Shown here in pieces: positions 51,412-60,676 of a DNA stretch of 64,000 nt. The DNA is from Nitrospirota bacterium. Lineage in GTDB: Bacteria; Nitrospirota; Thermodesulfovibrionia; Thermodesulfovibrionales; UBA6898. Each line of letters begins with the position of its first letter. The first letter of the stretch is position 1. The notes beneath the pieces are model-generated. The model made no database searches. It was given only the letters and a program-made list of their open reading frames with translations, and was not told where the DNA came from. The stretch is taken from assembly GCA_021825365.1 (NCBI GenBank), contig JAKAHR010000006.1:1-64000 (forward strand), in the 5' to 3' direction. Both the position numbers and the translations under genes were made by a program.

Positions 51412-53505
51412 ATGGCTAATTTCGAGGTAACAAAGATCAGGAATGTCGCGGTAATAGCACACAGCGGGGCGGGGAAGACCTCCCTGGTGGAGGCGCTGCT
51501 CTTTGATTCGGGCATGACCGACCGGCTGGGCAATGTCCAGGACGGCACCACGGTCATGGATTACGAGCCCGAGGAGATCGACCGCAAGATAACCATCACC
51601 TCATCTCTTGCCTTTACCAACTGGAACGGCCACCGGATCAATCTGGTCGACACACCCGGTTTCATCAACTTTATAGAGGACACCAAGGGCTGCCTCCGGG
51701 TGTCGGACGGCGCGGTGCTGATCGTGTCCGCCATATCGGGCGTCAAGGCCGAGACCGAAAAGGTCTGGAAATACGCCTGCGAGTATGAGATCCCGAGGAT
51801 CATCTTCATCAACAAGATGGACAAGGAAAGCGCCAATTTCGAGCGCGCCCTGGGAGAACTGGAGAAGTCTTTCGAGACCGAGGCGGTCCCGCTGCAGATC
51901 CCCATGGGGTCGGGTGACGGCTTCTCGGGCGTTGTGGACATTATAAAGATGAAGGCCTTCAGGCAGGGCAGCAAACCGGCTCCGGAGGATATACCGGCGG
52001 AGCTGAAGGACGAGGCCGACCGTTACCGCAAGAAGCTTATCGAGAAGATAGCCGAGTCGGACGACGCCCTGCTGGAGAAATACCTTGAAGGCGGGGAACT
52101 GAGCGATGCGGAGATAATCAAAGGCGTGAAAGAGGGCTCCCTGACGCGGAAGTACATACCCGTTGCGTGCGGGTCCGCGACGATGAATATCGGGATACCC
52201 AGCCTGCTCGATACGATAACGCTTTGTCTGCCCTCTCCTGAAGAGATGGCCACGATCTCCCCGATCAGAGGCAAGAACCCCAGGGACGGGTCCGAGGTCG
52301 TCAGGAAGCCGGCAGACAACGAACCCCTCTCGGCCTTCGTCTTCAAGACGGTTGCAGACCCCTATGCCGGGAAGCTGTCCTACTTTAGGGTCTATTCAGG
52401 GACGCTCAAGGCGGACTCCACCGTCTATAACTCCACCTCCGACACCAAGGAGCGCATAGGCCAGCTCTTTTATCTCCTCGGCAAGAAGCAGGCGCCTGCG
52501 CAGTCGCTCGGCACGGGCGAGATCGGAGTTGTGGCCAAGCTCAAGGGGACGAGCACCGGAGATACCTTTACGGACGAGTCGAAGCCGGTCATCTTTGACA
52601 AGGTGAAATTCGCAGATCCGATCATCTCCTATGCCATCGCCCCCAAGAGCAAGGGCGACGAAGAGAAGGTGAGCACAAGCCTGCACCGCGCCCTCGAGGA
52701 AGACCCCACCCTCAGGTTCAGCCGTGACGAGGAGTCCAAGGAGATGCTCATCTCCGGCATGGGCCAGGTGCATCTGGAGGTGACCCTGGAACGGCTGAAG
52801 CGCAGGTTCGGCGTCGAGGTTGTCATGAAGACCCCGAAGATCCCTTACCGCGAGACGATCAAGACCTCCACCAAGGTGCAGGGCAGATACAAGAAACAGT
52901 CCGGCGGTCGCGGCCAATTCGGCGATTGCCACATCATGGTGGAGCCTCTCCCGAGGGGCGGGGGGTTCGAGTTTGTGGACAAGATCGTGGGCGGAGCCAT
53001 CCCGCGCCAGTACATACCGGCGGTGGAAAAGGGCATCGTCGAAGCGATGCATGAGGGGGTGCTTGCCGGCTACCAGCTCGTGGACCTGCGGGTGACCCTC
53101 TTCGACGGTTCCTACCATACCGTGGATTCCTCGGAAATGGCCTTCAAGATCGCCGGTTCCATGGCGATTAAGAAGGCGGTGCAGGAGGCCAGACCGGTCC
53201 TGCTGGAGCCGATCGTCAAGGCGGAGATCACCACCCCTGACGAGACCCTCGGCGCGGTGATCGGCGACCTGAACTCCAAACGCGGCAAGGTGCAGGGCGT
53301 TGAGCCCCAGGCCGGCGGCAACCAGAAGATACTGGCCCAGGTCCCGATGTCCGAGATGCTCACGTACGCAAACCAGCTGCACAGCCTCACCTCGGGCCGG
53401 GGATTGTATTCCATGGAATTCTCCCACTATGAAGAGATGCCTGCCCAGCAGGCCCAGAAGATTATCGCCGAGCGGCAGGCCCAAAAAGAAGAAAAGAATG
53501 CCTAA
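51412..53505 (+). CDS. fusA: Elongation factor G, second (EF-G2-like) type
   Basis: A 697-residue five-domain GTPase. The P-loop reads AHSGAGKTS (residues 16-24) in place of the AHIDAGKTT of classical EF-G, with DTPGFINF (G3), NKMDKESANF (G4) and conserved domain IV/V segments (GGRGQFGDCHIMVEPL, SMEFSHYEEMP). The altered P-loop and the absence of rps and tuf genes nearby mark it as an EF-G2-like paralogue, possibly acting in ribosome recycling or translocation under certain conditions. A GAGGGGG ribosome site lies upstream. The next gene starts eight bases before its end. Confidence 0.93.
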   Translation: MANFEVTKIRNVAVIAHSGAGKTSLVEALLFDSGMTDRLGNVQDGTTVMDYEPEEIDRKITITSSLAFTNWNGHRINLVDTPGFINFIEDTKGCLRVSDGAVLIVSAISGVKAETEKVWKYACEYEIPRIIFINKMDKESANFERALGELEKSFETEAVPLQIPMGSGDGFSGVVDIIKMKAFRQGSKPAPEDIPAELKDEADRYRKKLIEKIAESDDALLEKYLEGGELSDAEIIKGVKEGSLTRKYIPVACGSATMNIGIPSLLDTITLCLPSPEEMATISPIRGKNPRDGSEVVRKPADNEPLSAFVFKTVADPYAGKLSYFRVYSGTLKADSTVYNSTSDTKERIGQLFYLLGKKQAPAQSLGTGEIGVVAKLKGTSTGDTFTDESKPVIFDKVKFADPIISYAIAPKSKGDEEKVSTSLHRALEEDPTLRFSRDEESKEMLISGMGQVHLEVTLERLKRRFGVEVVMKTPKIPYRETIKTSTKVQGRYKKQSGGRGQFGDCHIMVEPLPRGGGFEFVDKIVGGAIPRQYIPAVEKGIVEAMHEGVLAGYQLVDLRVTLFDGSYHTVDSSEMAFKIAGSMAIKKAVQEARPVLLEPIVKAEITTPDETLGAVIGDLNSKRGKVQGVEPQAGGNQKILAQVPMSEMLTYANQLHSLTSGRGLYSMEFSHYEEMPAQQAQKIIAERQAQKEEKNA

Positions 53506-54148
53506 GTCATACGCCGCGGCGCTGTTTATCAGCGCCGCGGTCTTCCTGGCAGGGACCTGCCTTGCTCAGGCCCCTGCGCAGACCGGCCGGCAGGAGCCGG
53601 TGATGAAAGTCGAGGTGAAAGACGGACTCCTGAGTGTCGAGTCGGCAGGTGCGGAGTTCGGCAGTGTGCTGAAGGCGGTCGCCGCCAAGGCGGGGATCGA
53701 GGCCGCCGTCTCGGGAGACGTATCCGTGCGGCCGGTGACGACCCGGTTCAGGAATCTGGAAGTCGAAGAGGGGATTTCACGGCTTCTTTCCCTGATGCAG
53801 GAGAAGAACTATACGTTTACGTACGGCAAAGGGGGGAGGCTGGAGAGGGTGGAGGTCTACGGCTCATCGGCGCCGGCCGCAAAGACGGGGAAAGTGAGTG
53901 CTCAGCAGGCAGCTCCTTCGGTAAAAAAATCCGTCACAAAGGCGCCTTCGCCTGCACCGCCTGCTGTTCAGAAGAACCCTCCCGCCTCGAAAAGGATCAT
54001 CAGATCAAAAAAGGAAGATGCGGAGCTACCTGCTCCGGCGCCGGCCACGGATCCGCTTGAGGGGATCGGGAGCGAAGATGAACCAGGGGCTGCCCCTGTA
54101 TTTCCCTCTGAAAAGGAGCCCCCGTATATCCCTCCGAAGACGCGGTAA
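53498..54148 (+). CDS. Secreted protein with STN-like (secretin/TonB short N-terminal) domain
   Basis: A 216-residue protein with a signal peptide (residues 4-22, AALFISAAVFLAGTCLAQA) and one small domain at about 35-100: DGLLSVESAGAEFGSVLKAVAAKAGIEAAV, then TTRFRNLEVEEGISRLL, the STN pattern found at the front of secretins and TonB receptors. The rest is a Pro/Ala/Lys-rich low-complexity tail. Function unknown; it may be a periplasmic interaction protein. The ATG at 53498 overlaps the EF-G gene by eight bases, suggesting coupling, which is an unusual partner. Confidence 0.75.
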   Translation: MPKSYAAALFISAAVFLAGTCLAQAPAQTGRQEPVMKVEVKDGLLSVESAGAEFGSVLKAVAAKAGIEAAVSGDVSVRPVTTRFRNLEVEEGISRLLSLMQEKNYTFTYGKGGRLERVEVYGSSAPAAKTGKVSAQQAAPSVKKSVTKAPSPAPPAVQKNPPASKRIIRSKKEDAELPAPAPATDPLEGIGSEDEPGAAPVFPSEKEPPYIPPKTR

Positions 54149-54200
54149 CGCGGCAACCCGCATTTGAATTAATGCGAAACGGTACGCTATCATATACCGC

Positions 54201-55265
54201 ATGAAGGCCCTCATCTTAAGCGGCGGTAAGGGTACGCGACTCAGGCCGCTTACGTATTCAGGCGCTAAACAGCTCGTCCCCGTCGCCAACCGACCGATCC
54301 TCTTTTATTGTATTGATAATATCGTCAGGGCGGGCATCAGGGACATCGGCATCATCATTTCCCCGGAGACCGGAGCGGAGATCAGGGAGACGGTCGGAAG
54401 CGGCAGCCGATGGAAGGCGAAGATCACGTATATTCTCCAGGACACTCCCGCGGGGCTTGCCCATGCGGTCAAGACCGCGTCGAAGTTTCTGAAAAATTCG
54501 CCCTTTGTGATGTACCTCGGCGACAACCTCATCGGCAGGGACATCAAGAAGTTTGTCGAGGACTTCGGCAGGAAAAAGGCGGACGCGATGATTCTTCTGA
54601 AAGAGGTGGATAACCCCCGGCAGTTCGGCGTTGCCGAGGTCGGCCGCAGGGGGAACATAATCCGGCTGATCGAGAAGCCGGAGGACCCGCCTTCGAACCT
54701 CGCCCTTGTAGGCGTTTACCTCTTCTCCCCGATGATCCACAAGGCGGTGGACCGAATCAAACCATCCCGGAGGGGGGAGCTTGAGATAACCGATGCCATC
54801 CAGGAACTGATCCTCATGGGCAGGCCGGTGAAGAGCTTTGTCCTTGACTCGTGGTGGCTCGATACCGGCAAGAAGGACGACCTGCTTACCGCCAATGCGA
54901 TCGTCCTGGACGAATGGTGCAGGAATGGCATCGAGGGGACGGTCGACCGTGCGTCCAAGGTGCTCGGAAGGGTGATGCTGAGCCCCCATTCGGTAGTAAA
55001 GGGCAGCACCATTAGGGGTCCGGTGGTGATCGGAGACAATACGGTGATCGAAAACTCCTTCATCGGGCCGCACACCAGCATCGGAGACGACGTCAGGATC
55101 ATCAACTCGTCGGTGGAGCACTCGGTCATCCTCAACGGAAGTGAGGTGCTGAATATCGAGCGGGTGGAGGAGAGCCTCATCGGCAAGCGGGTCAAGATAT
55201 TCAGGAACAACGGCCACAAGGCATTCAGGCTTATGGTCGGGGATGATTCCGTGGTGGAGGTGTAG
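54201..55265 (+). CDS. rfbA: Glucose-1-phosphate thymidylyltransferase (long type)
   Basis: A 354-residue enzyme with [31 protein letters not shown] (nucleotide-binding start), MYLGDNLI, and [18 protein letters not shown]-terminal left-handed beta-helix ([28 protein letters not shown]) follows, as in the long archaeal- or streptomycete-type RmlA. It makes dTDP-glucose. The next gene starts on the base after its stop, and rmlC, rmlB and rmlD follow, so the full dTDP-L-rhamnose route is present. Confidence 0.93.
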   Translation: MKALILSGGKGTRLRPLTYSGAKQLVPVANRPILFYCIDNIVRAGIRDIGIIISPETGAEIRETVGSGSRWKAKITYILQDTPAGLAHAVKTASKFLKNSPFVMYLGDNLIGRDIKKFVEDFGRKKADAMILLKEVDNPRQFGVAEVGRRGNIIRLIEKPEDPPSNLALVGVYLFSPMIHKAVDRIKPSRRGELEITDAIQELILMGRPVKSFVLDSWWLDTGKKDDLLTANAIVLDEWCRNGIEGTVDRASKVLGRVMLSPHSVVKGSTIRGPVVIGDNTVIENSFIGPHTSIGDDVRIINSSVEHSVILNGSEVLNIERVEESLIGKRVKIFRNNGHKAFRLMVGDDSVVEV

Positions 55266-55706
55266 GTGGAAGGGGTCATCATACGGGACCTTGCCGTCTT
55301 TACGGACGAGCGGGGATGGCTCACCGAGATATTCCGCATCGACGAAACCGGATTCCGTCCGGCGATGTCCTACATCTCGATGACAAGGCCCGGCGTCGCC
55401 CGCGGGCCCCACGAGCATATGGAACAGACCGACTTCTTCTGCTTCTTCGGAGACTTCAGGCTCTACCTCTGGGACAACAGGAGGGATTCCGCCACCTTCG
55501 GCAGGAAGATGGTCATTGAACGCCAGGGACAGCCGTACGCGGCCGTTGTCCCTCCCCGCGTGGTCCATGCATACAAGAATATCGGCGACAGCGATGCGAT
55601 GGTGATAAACCTCCCTGACAGGCTCTTCAGGGGCGAGGGCAAGAAGGAGCCGGTGGACGAGGTGCGGTACGAAAACGACCCTGCTTCCCCCTTCCGGACA
55701 GACTGA
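55266..55706 (+). CDS. rfbC: dTDP-4-dehydrorhamnose 3,5-epimerase-like cupin
   Basis: A 146-residue cupin, shorter than typical RmlC (about 180), starting at GTG. It keeps FTDERGWLTEIFRIDE and the active-site region RGPHEHMEQTDFFCFFG, where RGPHEH stands for RGLHYQ, plus YLWDNRRDSATFG and VPPRVVHAYKNIGD. The tail that normally carries further substrate residues is reduced. Given its place between rmlA and rmlB, a 3,5-epimerase role is most likely, though a 3- or 5-epimerase or isomerase of the FdtA type cannot be excluded. Confidence 0.8.
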   Translation: MEGVIIRDLAVFTDERGWLTEIFRIDETGFRPAMSYISMTRPGVARGPHEHMEQTDFFCFFGDFRLYLWDNRRDSATFGRKMVIERQGQPYAAVVPPRVVHAYKNIGDSDAMVINLPDRLFRGEGKKEPVDEVRYENDPASPFRTD

Positions 55707-56728
55707 TGAAGATCCTGGTCACCGGAGGGGCGGGTTTCATCGGGTCGAACTTTATCCGGCATATCCTGTCTGCGCATCCGGGGTACCGGATCATCAACCT
55801 CGACAAGCTTACCTACGCGGGCAATCTTGAAAACCTTTCCGACGTCGAGAACAACCCGGACTACCGCTTTGTCAAAGGCGACATCGGCGACAGGGGGCTG
55901 ATCGAGGGCATCGAGTTCGACGCGGTCGTCAACTTCGCCGCGGAGAGCCACGTCGACCGCAGCATCATCGACGCCTCTCCCTTCCTCCAGACGAATGTCG
56001 TCGGCACCCAGGGTCTCCTCGAGGTGGTGAGGAAGAGGAACTGCCGGTTCGTACATATCTCCACGGATGAGGTGTACGGTTCGACTCCCGACGGCCTCTT
56101 TGCCGAAGATTCTCCCGTGATGCCCAACAGCCCCTATGCTGCCAGCAAGGCGTCGTCGGACCTCCTCGTCCGGGCATACCACGAGACTTACGGCATCGAG
56201 GCGATCATTACCCGGTGCTCGAACAACTACGGACCTTTCCAGTTTCCGGAGAAGCTGATTCCCCTGGTCATCGCCAATGCCCTTGAGGGGCGGCCGGTGC
56301 CGGTCTATGGTGACGGAAGGAACGTACGGGACTGGATCCATGTGCTCGACCATTGCAAAGCTGTTGATCTCGTCTTCCACCGGGGAAGACCGGGAGAGGT
56401 GTACAACATCGGGGGAAACAACGAGTGGCTTAACATCGACCTCGTCAGGCTGCTGCTGTCTACTGTCGCACGCCGGACAGGCAAGACCGAGACGGGGGCC
56501 CTGGGGTTGATCACCTTTGTCGAGGACCGGGCGGGCCATGACCGCAGGTACGCCATCGACGCCTCGAAGATCGGCAGGGAACTCGGATGGAGACCGGAGA
56601 CCGGGTTTGAAGAAGGCATGGAGAAGACGGTGGAATGGTATCTGGCGAACCGGGAGTGGTGGGCGCGGATCATCTCCGGCCAATACCGGGAGTACTACAA
56701 GGTCCAGTACGGACAGAGGCTCGGCTGA
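55706..56728 (+). CDS. rfbB: dTDP-glucose 4,6-dehydratase
   Basis: A 340-residue extended SDR with TGGAGFIGSNFIRHIL, NFAAESHVDRSI, HISTDEVYGSTP (catalytic Asp-Glu), SPYAASKASSD (YxxxK) and RCSNNYGPFQFPEKLIP, all diagnostic of RmlB. The ATG at 55706 shares a base with the rmlC stop, and rmlD starts inside its stop. Confidence 0.96.
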   Translation: MKILVTGGAGFIGSNFIRHILSAHPGYRIINLDKLTYAGNLENLSDVENNPDYRFVKGDIGDRGLIEGIEFDAVVNFAAESHVDRSIIDASPFLQTNVVGTQGLLEVVRKRNCRFVHISTDEVYGSTPDGLFAEDSPVMPNSPYAASKASSDLLVRAYHETYGIEAIITRCSNNYGPFQFPEKLIPLVIANALEGRPVPVYGDGRNVRDWIHVLDHCKAVDLVFHRGRPGEVYNIGGNNEWLNIDLVRLLLSTVARRTGKTETGALGLITFVEDRAGHDRRYAIDASKIGRELGWRPETGFEEGMEKTVEWYLANREWWARIISGQYREYYKVQYGQRLG

Positions 56729-57564
56729 TGAGGGTTGCGGTGACAGGGGCTGAAGGGATGCTGGGCCATGACCTGCGGCGCGTCTTCTCTGATACGGACT
56801 TCACCGGGTTCACGATCGATCTCCTCGACATTACCCGCCTCGACGACGTAATGCGCACGATACGGGATGCCCGGCCTGACATCCTCATCCATGCAGCCGC
56901 ATTCACGGATGTAGACCGGTGTGAAGCAGAACCCGAGACCGCATACCTTGTCAACGGCATCGGGGCGCGGAACGTTGCGATGGCGTGCGAGGATATCCGG
57001 TGCCCGATCGTATATATCAGCACGGATTATGTCTTTGACGGCCTGAAAGAAGGTGCCTATAACGAGTGGGACCCTACAGACCCGGTAAACCAGTACGGCC
57101 TTTCGAAGCTGATGGGAGAACGCTTCGTGTCGGCGCATACCAGCCGGTTCTATATCGTCAGGACCTCCTGGCTGTACGGCATCAACGGCAGGAACTTTGC
57201 GGACACCGTCCTGAAACTCCTGTCACAGAGGGATAGTCTGGATGTGGTCAATGACCAGAGGGGCTGCCCCACCTATGCGATAGACCTCGGCAGGAAGCTC
57301 AGGGAACTTATCGGCAGGGGCTACGGTACCTATCACATCACCAACTCGGGCGAGTGCACCTGGTATGATTTCGCAAGGAAGATAGCCGAACTGTCGGGGA
57401 TAAACAAACGCATCAACCCGGTCACCTCGGAGCAGTTCAGACGGCCAGCCAAGCGTCCCGCAAACTCCGTGCTCGGCAAGACGATGCTCAGGCTCGAGGG
57501 CCTTGGCGAGCCGAGGCACTGGGAAGAGGGTCTTGCGGATTATCTTCGGGAGAGGAGGGCATAA
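56728..57564 (+). CDS. rfbD: dTDP-4-dehydrorhamnose reductase
   Basis: A 278-residue SDR enzyme: VTGAEGMLGHDL, ILIHAAAFTDVDRCEAEP, YISTDYVFDG, NQYGLSKLMGERFV (YxxxK) and RTSWLYGINGRNFADTVL. It reduces the keto group to give dTDP-L-rhamnose. The ATG at 56728 overlaps the rmlB stop (TGATG); a longer upstream start would run through rmlB and is rejected. Confidence 0.96.
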   Translation: MRVAVTGAEGMLGHDLRRVFSDTDFTGFTIDLLDITRLDDVMRTIRDARPDILIHAAAFTDVDRCEAEPETAYLVNGIGARNVAMACEDIRCPIVYISTDYVFDGLKEGAYNEWDPTDPVNQYGLSKLMGERFVSAHTSRFYIVRTSWLYGINGRNFADTVLKLLSQRDSLDVVNDQRGCPTYAIDLGRKLRELIGRGYGTYHITNSGECTWYDFARKIAELSGINKRINPVTSEQFRRPAKRPANSVLGKTMLRLEGLGEPRHWEEGLADYLRERRA

Positions 57565-57565
57565 A

Positions 57566-58207
57566 ATGTTCAGGTGTCTGGGTTGTCTTCTCATGCTGGT
57601 GCTGCTCGCGGGAGGCGTCTACCTCGGCCATGGGGTCATCCTCGAAAAGGCGGGGAAGTTCCTCCTGAAGCAGGACACGATCAAGCCCGCGGACGTTATC
57701 GTCGTGCTCGGCGGCGAAAAGGAGGAGCGGGTCATCTATGCAGCCAAGCTGTTCAAGGAAGGATGGGCGCGCAAGGACCGGATCATCATGACCGGAGGCC
57801 CTGCGGTCTGGAAGTATACCTGGGCAGGGATGATGAAGGAACAGGCGGAGGCGCTCGGCATACCCGGGAAGAATATCATCCTGGCGGACATGTCGCGCTC
57901 GACGGAAGAGGACGCGATCTACGTGAGGGGCATCCTGAAGATGCGCGGATATAAGTCCATCATCCTGGTGACCTCTCCCTATCACAGCAGGAGGGCGTCG
58001 GTCATATTCGGCCGGATCGTCGGCAGGGATATCAAGATCATCAACGCGCCGGTTGAGGAGAGCTGGTTCAAGTTCGATGCCTGGTGGAAGAGGCAGCGGG
58101 ACCGGGACATGGTACTGCAGGAGTTTTCGAAGTTCATCCGTCTGTGGATATTCGGCGCGCATGGGGAAGGGGAGACGAAAGAGGTGAAGGACAAGACCCG
58201 TCCCTGA
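57566..58207 (+). CDS. DUF218 (YdcF/ElyC-type) envelope protein
   Basis: A 213-residue protein with one N-terminal membrane segment (about 4-20) and a DUF218 domain: ADVIVVLGGEKEERVIYAAKLF, IIMTGGPAVW, STEEDAIYVRGIL and VTSPYHSRRASVIFGRI. Family members act in envelope or vancomycin-linked pathways and lipid-carrier handling. AGGAGG precedes the ATG, one base after the rmlD stop. It probably belongs to the rml operon and supports polymer assembly. Confidence 0.85.
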   Translation: MFRCLGCLLMLVLLAGGVYLGHGVILEKAGKFLLKQDTIKPADVIVVLGGEKEERVIYAAKLFKEGWARKDRIIMTGGPAVWKYTWAGMMKEQAEALGIPGKNIILADMSRSTEEDAIYVRGILKMRGYKSIILVTSPYHSRRASVIFGRIVGRDIKIINAPVEESWFKFDAWWKRQRDRDMVLQEFSKFIRLWIFGAHGEGETKEVKDKTRP

Positions 58208-58228
58208 CGCTGCGGGCAGGGTGCCGTC

Positions 58229-58987
58229 ATGCTGATGAATCAACCCGGCCGTATCTTTCTGTCCTTCTGTTCCTTCTTTCTGTCACCGGGCCGGGACCTC
58301 TTTGTCGGCCTTGAGGCATGCCTCGGCACGGGTCGATTCTCCCGCCTCGGCCTTATCCTCCTGTCATGTGTCTTCTCCTGGTGGCTGTATGTCCCAATGC
58401 ATGAACTCCTGCACGCCCTCGGCTGCATCCTCTCAGGCGGCACGGTCAGCAGGCTCGAACTTTCCCCTGTCTACGGCGCCGTGCTTCTCCGCGGGATATT
58501 TCCCTTTGTCTCCTCCGGATCAGAGTATGCTGGCCGTCTTTCCGGATTTGAAACAGGGGGGAGTGATGCTGTTTTTCTCGTGACCGATTTCCTGCCGTAT
58601 CTGCTGACGATATTCCTGGGGATCCCGCTTCTGCGGTCAGCACAAAGAGGATACTCATCACCCCTCCGTGCCTGTATCGCGTTTGGCGCGGCTGTTCCGC
58701 CGGCATATGCTCCCTTCCTGTCCGTTGCCGGAGATTATTACGAGATGGGTTCGATTATCGTCTCGATGAGCGCCGCAGCCGTTGTGCCTTCGGTGAGGCC
58801 GGAGAGGTGGCGGAGCGATGACCTCTTCAGGCTGGCGGATTCCCTGTTTCTTTCCGGGTCCGGCTGGGGCTGGCAGGACCTGGCGGCTGTCGCCGCATCA
58901 GTCGTTCTGGGCGTTGTGCTGATCTTTGCAACATACGGCGCAGGGGTGGCGTGGGATGCGCTGATGCAGAGATCAGGCAGACACTGA
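58229..58987 (+). CDS. Membrane protein with HExxH zinc-protease motif (M50-like)
   Basis: A 252-residue membrane protein with five or more hydrophobic segments and the motif HELLH (His58, Glu59, His62) inside the first long one, PMHELLHALGCILSGG, as in site-2 proteases and DUF3267-type proteins. A third metal ligand such as the NPDG motif of M50 proteases is not seen with confidence; Asp110-Asp120 region (TDFLPYLL) is one candidate. It follows the DUF218 gene by 21 bases. Either an intramembrane protease or a relative without activity. Confidence 0.65.
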   Translation: MLMNQPGRIFLSFCSFFLSPGRDLFVGLEACLGTGRFSRLGLILLSCVFSWWLYVPMHELLHALGCILSGGTVSRLELSPVYGAVLLRGIFPFVSSGSEYAGRLSGFETGGSDAVFLVTDFLPYLLTIFLGIPLLRSAQRGYSSPLRACIAFGAAVPPAYAPFLSVAGDYYEMGSIIVSMSAAAVVPSVRPERWRSDDLFRLADSLFLSGSGWGWQDLAAVAASVVLGVVLIFATYGAGVAWDALMQRSGRH

Positions 58988-59002
58988 CAACCGGGGCAGT
59001 CT

Positions 59003-60676
59003 TTACAGGTCGCCCTTTTTTGCCATCTCCTGCATATGACCTGCTGTCCTGATCGCGAGTGCCTGGATCGTCAGGGAGGGTGACTCTCCTCCTCCGGAAC
59101 TGGGGAATACGCTCGCATCGGCTATGAAGAGGTTCTTCCACCGGTGGCTGCGTCCGAACCTGTTGACAACGGAGCTGTTGGGATCATCCCCCATCCTGCA
59201 GGTGCCAAAGACATGGGTCGAGGAAAAGGTATCATACGAGCCGAACTCCTCGATTATCCCGGAAACCCCCGCGGCGTGCAGTATCTCCCTGCATTTCTTC
59301 GCCATGAACTCCAGCAGGTGTATCTCCGTGCCCTCCAGATAGCTGTTGATCCGGGCGACGGGCATGCCGAGTGCATCTCTTTCTCCCGGGTCGAGGTCAA
59401 TGAAAGACCGCCCGTTGGGAAGAGATTCTCCCATGCCGAGGACCGTGAGCGCCCTGCCGAAGACCCTCCTCATCTCTTCCTTGTGTCTCTTTCCCCAACC
59501 CTTTGCAACCCGGTGCGCGTAGCTGCCCGGCCCCAGAAGATCGGCCTCTGCCGTCGCGGAGCAGAAACGGCATCCCCCCGCAACCCCGGCGACAGAACCG
59601 GGCCTGTTGAAATCCCAGCATACGCTGTCAACGGGTATGCCCCGAAAGCTGCCGAGCGGCTCGGGGTGCAGCCCGGTAGAGGCCCAGGAGATCGTCTCCA
59701 TGAAATGTCTGCCAACCTGGCCGGACTCATTTCCAGGACCGTCCGGTGCGTGCGTACTCTTTGATGAGAGGAGAAGCCGGGGCGTCTCAATCGCTCCGCA
59801 CGCAACGACCACGGCCCTGGCTGATGACCGGTGTGATCCTCCGGCCGCGTCGGTATACTGCACGGATGTGATCCTGTCCGAAGGGCCCGCCTCCAGCAGG
59901 GTCACCTGCGAATCGGCCCTGACCGTACAATGCCCCGAGTCAACGGCCTTCCGGATAAAGGTGACATCGGCGCTCCCCTTGTCAGTCCGCATGCAGCCGC
60001 GATAACAGTTTGCGCAGTAGTTGCATGCAGGACGACCGTCATACGGCTTCGAAAGAATCGCCACCGAATTTTCGACCCAATTGAGTCCGAGCTTGCGGCA
60101 TCCTTCCCTGATCCGTGTGCTTGCATAACTGAGTCTGTGCGGGGGGAGGGGAAGAGGCTCGCTCCTGAAGCGGACCGGGTCGCCGACGGGGCCGGCGACA
60201 CCGGTTACCCGCTCGGCGATGCAGTAAGATGGTTCGAGGTCGTCATAGGAAAGCGGCCAGTCAGCTCCGACGCCGTGGCTGCTCTTCAGCCTCATGGCTT
60301 CGGGATGGAGACGATGCGCCTCGCCGCTGTAAACAAGCGTACTGCCGCCGATCCCTCTCTTGTGATGGTAGGCGTCGACTCTCCTTTGCTCCGTAGTATT
60401 CGTCTTTCCTCTTGTATGGTTCCATGAAAGCAGTCCCTGGTATGCAGGATCAAGCCTTTGCATCCTGCCGTAGGTATATCGTGCCGTATGCCGTGCTTTT
60501 TCGGGGAACAGGGACTGTTCCCACTGCGGTTTGTCGAGGAGGTACTCCCCGGGGTAGTAGAAAGGGCCTGCCTCGAGGAGCAGAACCCTGATGCCGCGGC
60601 AGGCGAGGGCCCACGCACAGGCACCACCGCCTGCTCCGGAGCCGATGATGATTACATCCGCATCCTCTCCGGCCAT
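59003..60676 (-). CDS. GMC-family oxidoreductase with iron-sulfur-type cysteine cluster
   Basis: A 557-residue FAD enzyme: VIIIGSGAGGGACAWAL (FAD-binding), GIGGSTLVYSGEAHR, and the C-terminal SSTHVFGTCRMGDDPNSSV and ADASVFPSSGGGESPSLTIQAL typical of glucose- and gluconate-dehydrogenase-type members. Residues in the middle read PACNYCANCYRGC, a CxxCxxCxxxC group that in bacterial FAD glucose dehydrogenase holds a 3Fe-4S cluster for electron exit. The ATG at 60676 overlaps the stop of the small-subunit gene (TGATG). The likely complex is a periplasmic dehydrogenase of a sugar, polyol or sterol-like alcohol passing electrons to a cytochrome. Confidence 0.88.
   Translation of the reverse strand: MAGEDADVIIIGSGAGGGACAWALACRGIRVLLLEAGPFYYPGEYLLDKPQWEQSLFPEKARHTARYTYGRMQRLDPAYQGLLSWNHTRGKTNTTEQRRVDAYHHKRGIGGSTLVYSGEAHRLHPEAMRLKSSHGVGADWPLSYDDLEPSYCIAERVTGVAGPVGDPVRFRSEPLPLPPHRLSYASTRIREGCRKLGLNWVENSVAILSKPYDGRPACNYCANCYRGCMRTDKGSADVTFIRKAVDSGHCTVRADSQVTLLEAGPSDRITSVQYTDAAGGSHRSSARAVVVACGAIETPRLLLSSKSTHAPDGPGNESGQVGRHFMETISWASTGLHPEPLGSFRGIPVDSVCWDFNRPGSVAGVAGGCRFCSATAEADLLGPGSYAHRVAKGWGKRHKEEMRRVFGRALTVLGMGESLPNGRSFIDLDPGERDALGMPVARINSYLEGTEIHLLEFMAKKCREILHAAGVSGIIEEFGSYDTFSSTHVFGTCRMGDDPNSSVVNRFGRSHRWKNLFIADASVFPSSGGGESPSLTIQALAIRTAGHMQEMAKKGDL

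Noticed and set aside
52396..53484. 362-residue minus-strand frame
   Set aside because: Opposite the EF-G coding sequence; His- and Leu-rich composition without domain, a shadow.
54258..56683. 436- and 406-residue minus-strand frames opposite rfbA, rfbC and rfbB
   Set aside because: The + strand genes carry complete diagnostic motifs and operon overlaps; the opposite frames are GC-bias shadows.
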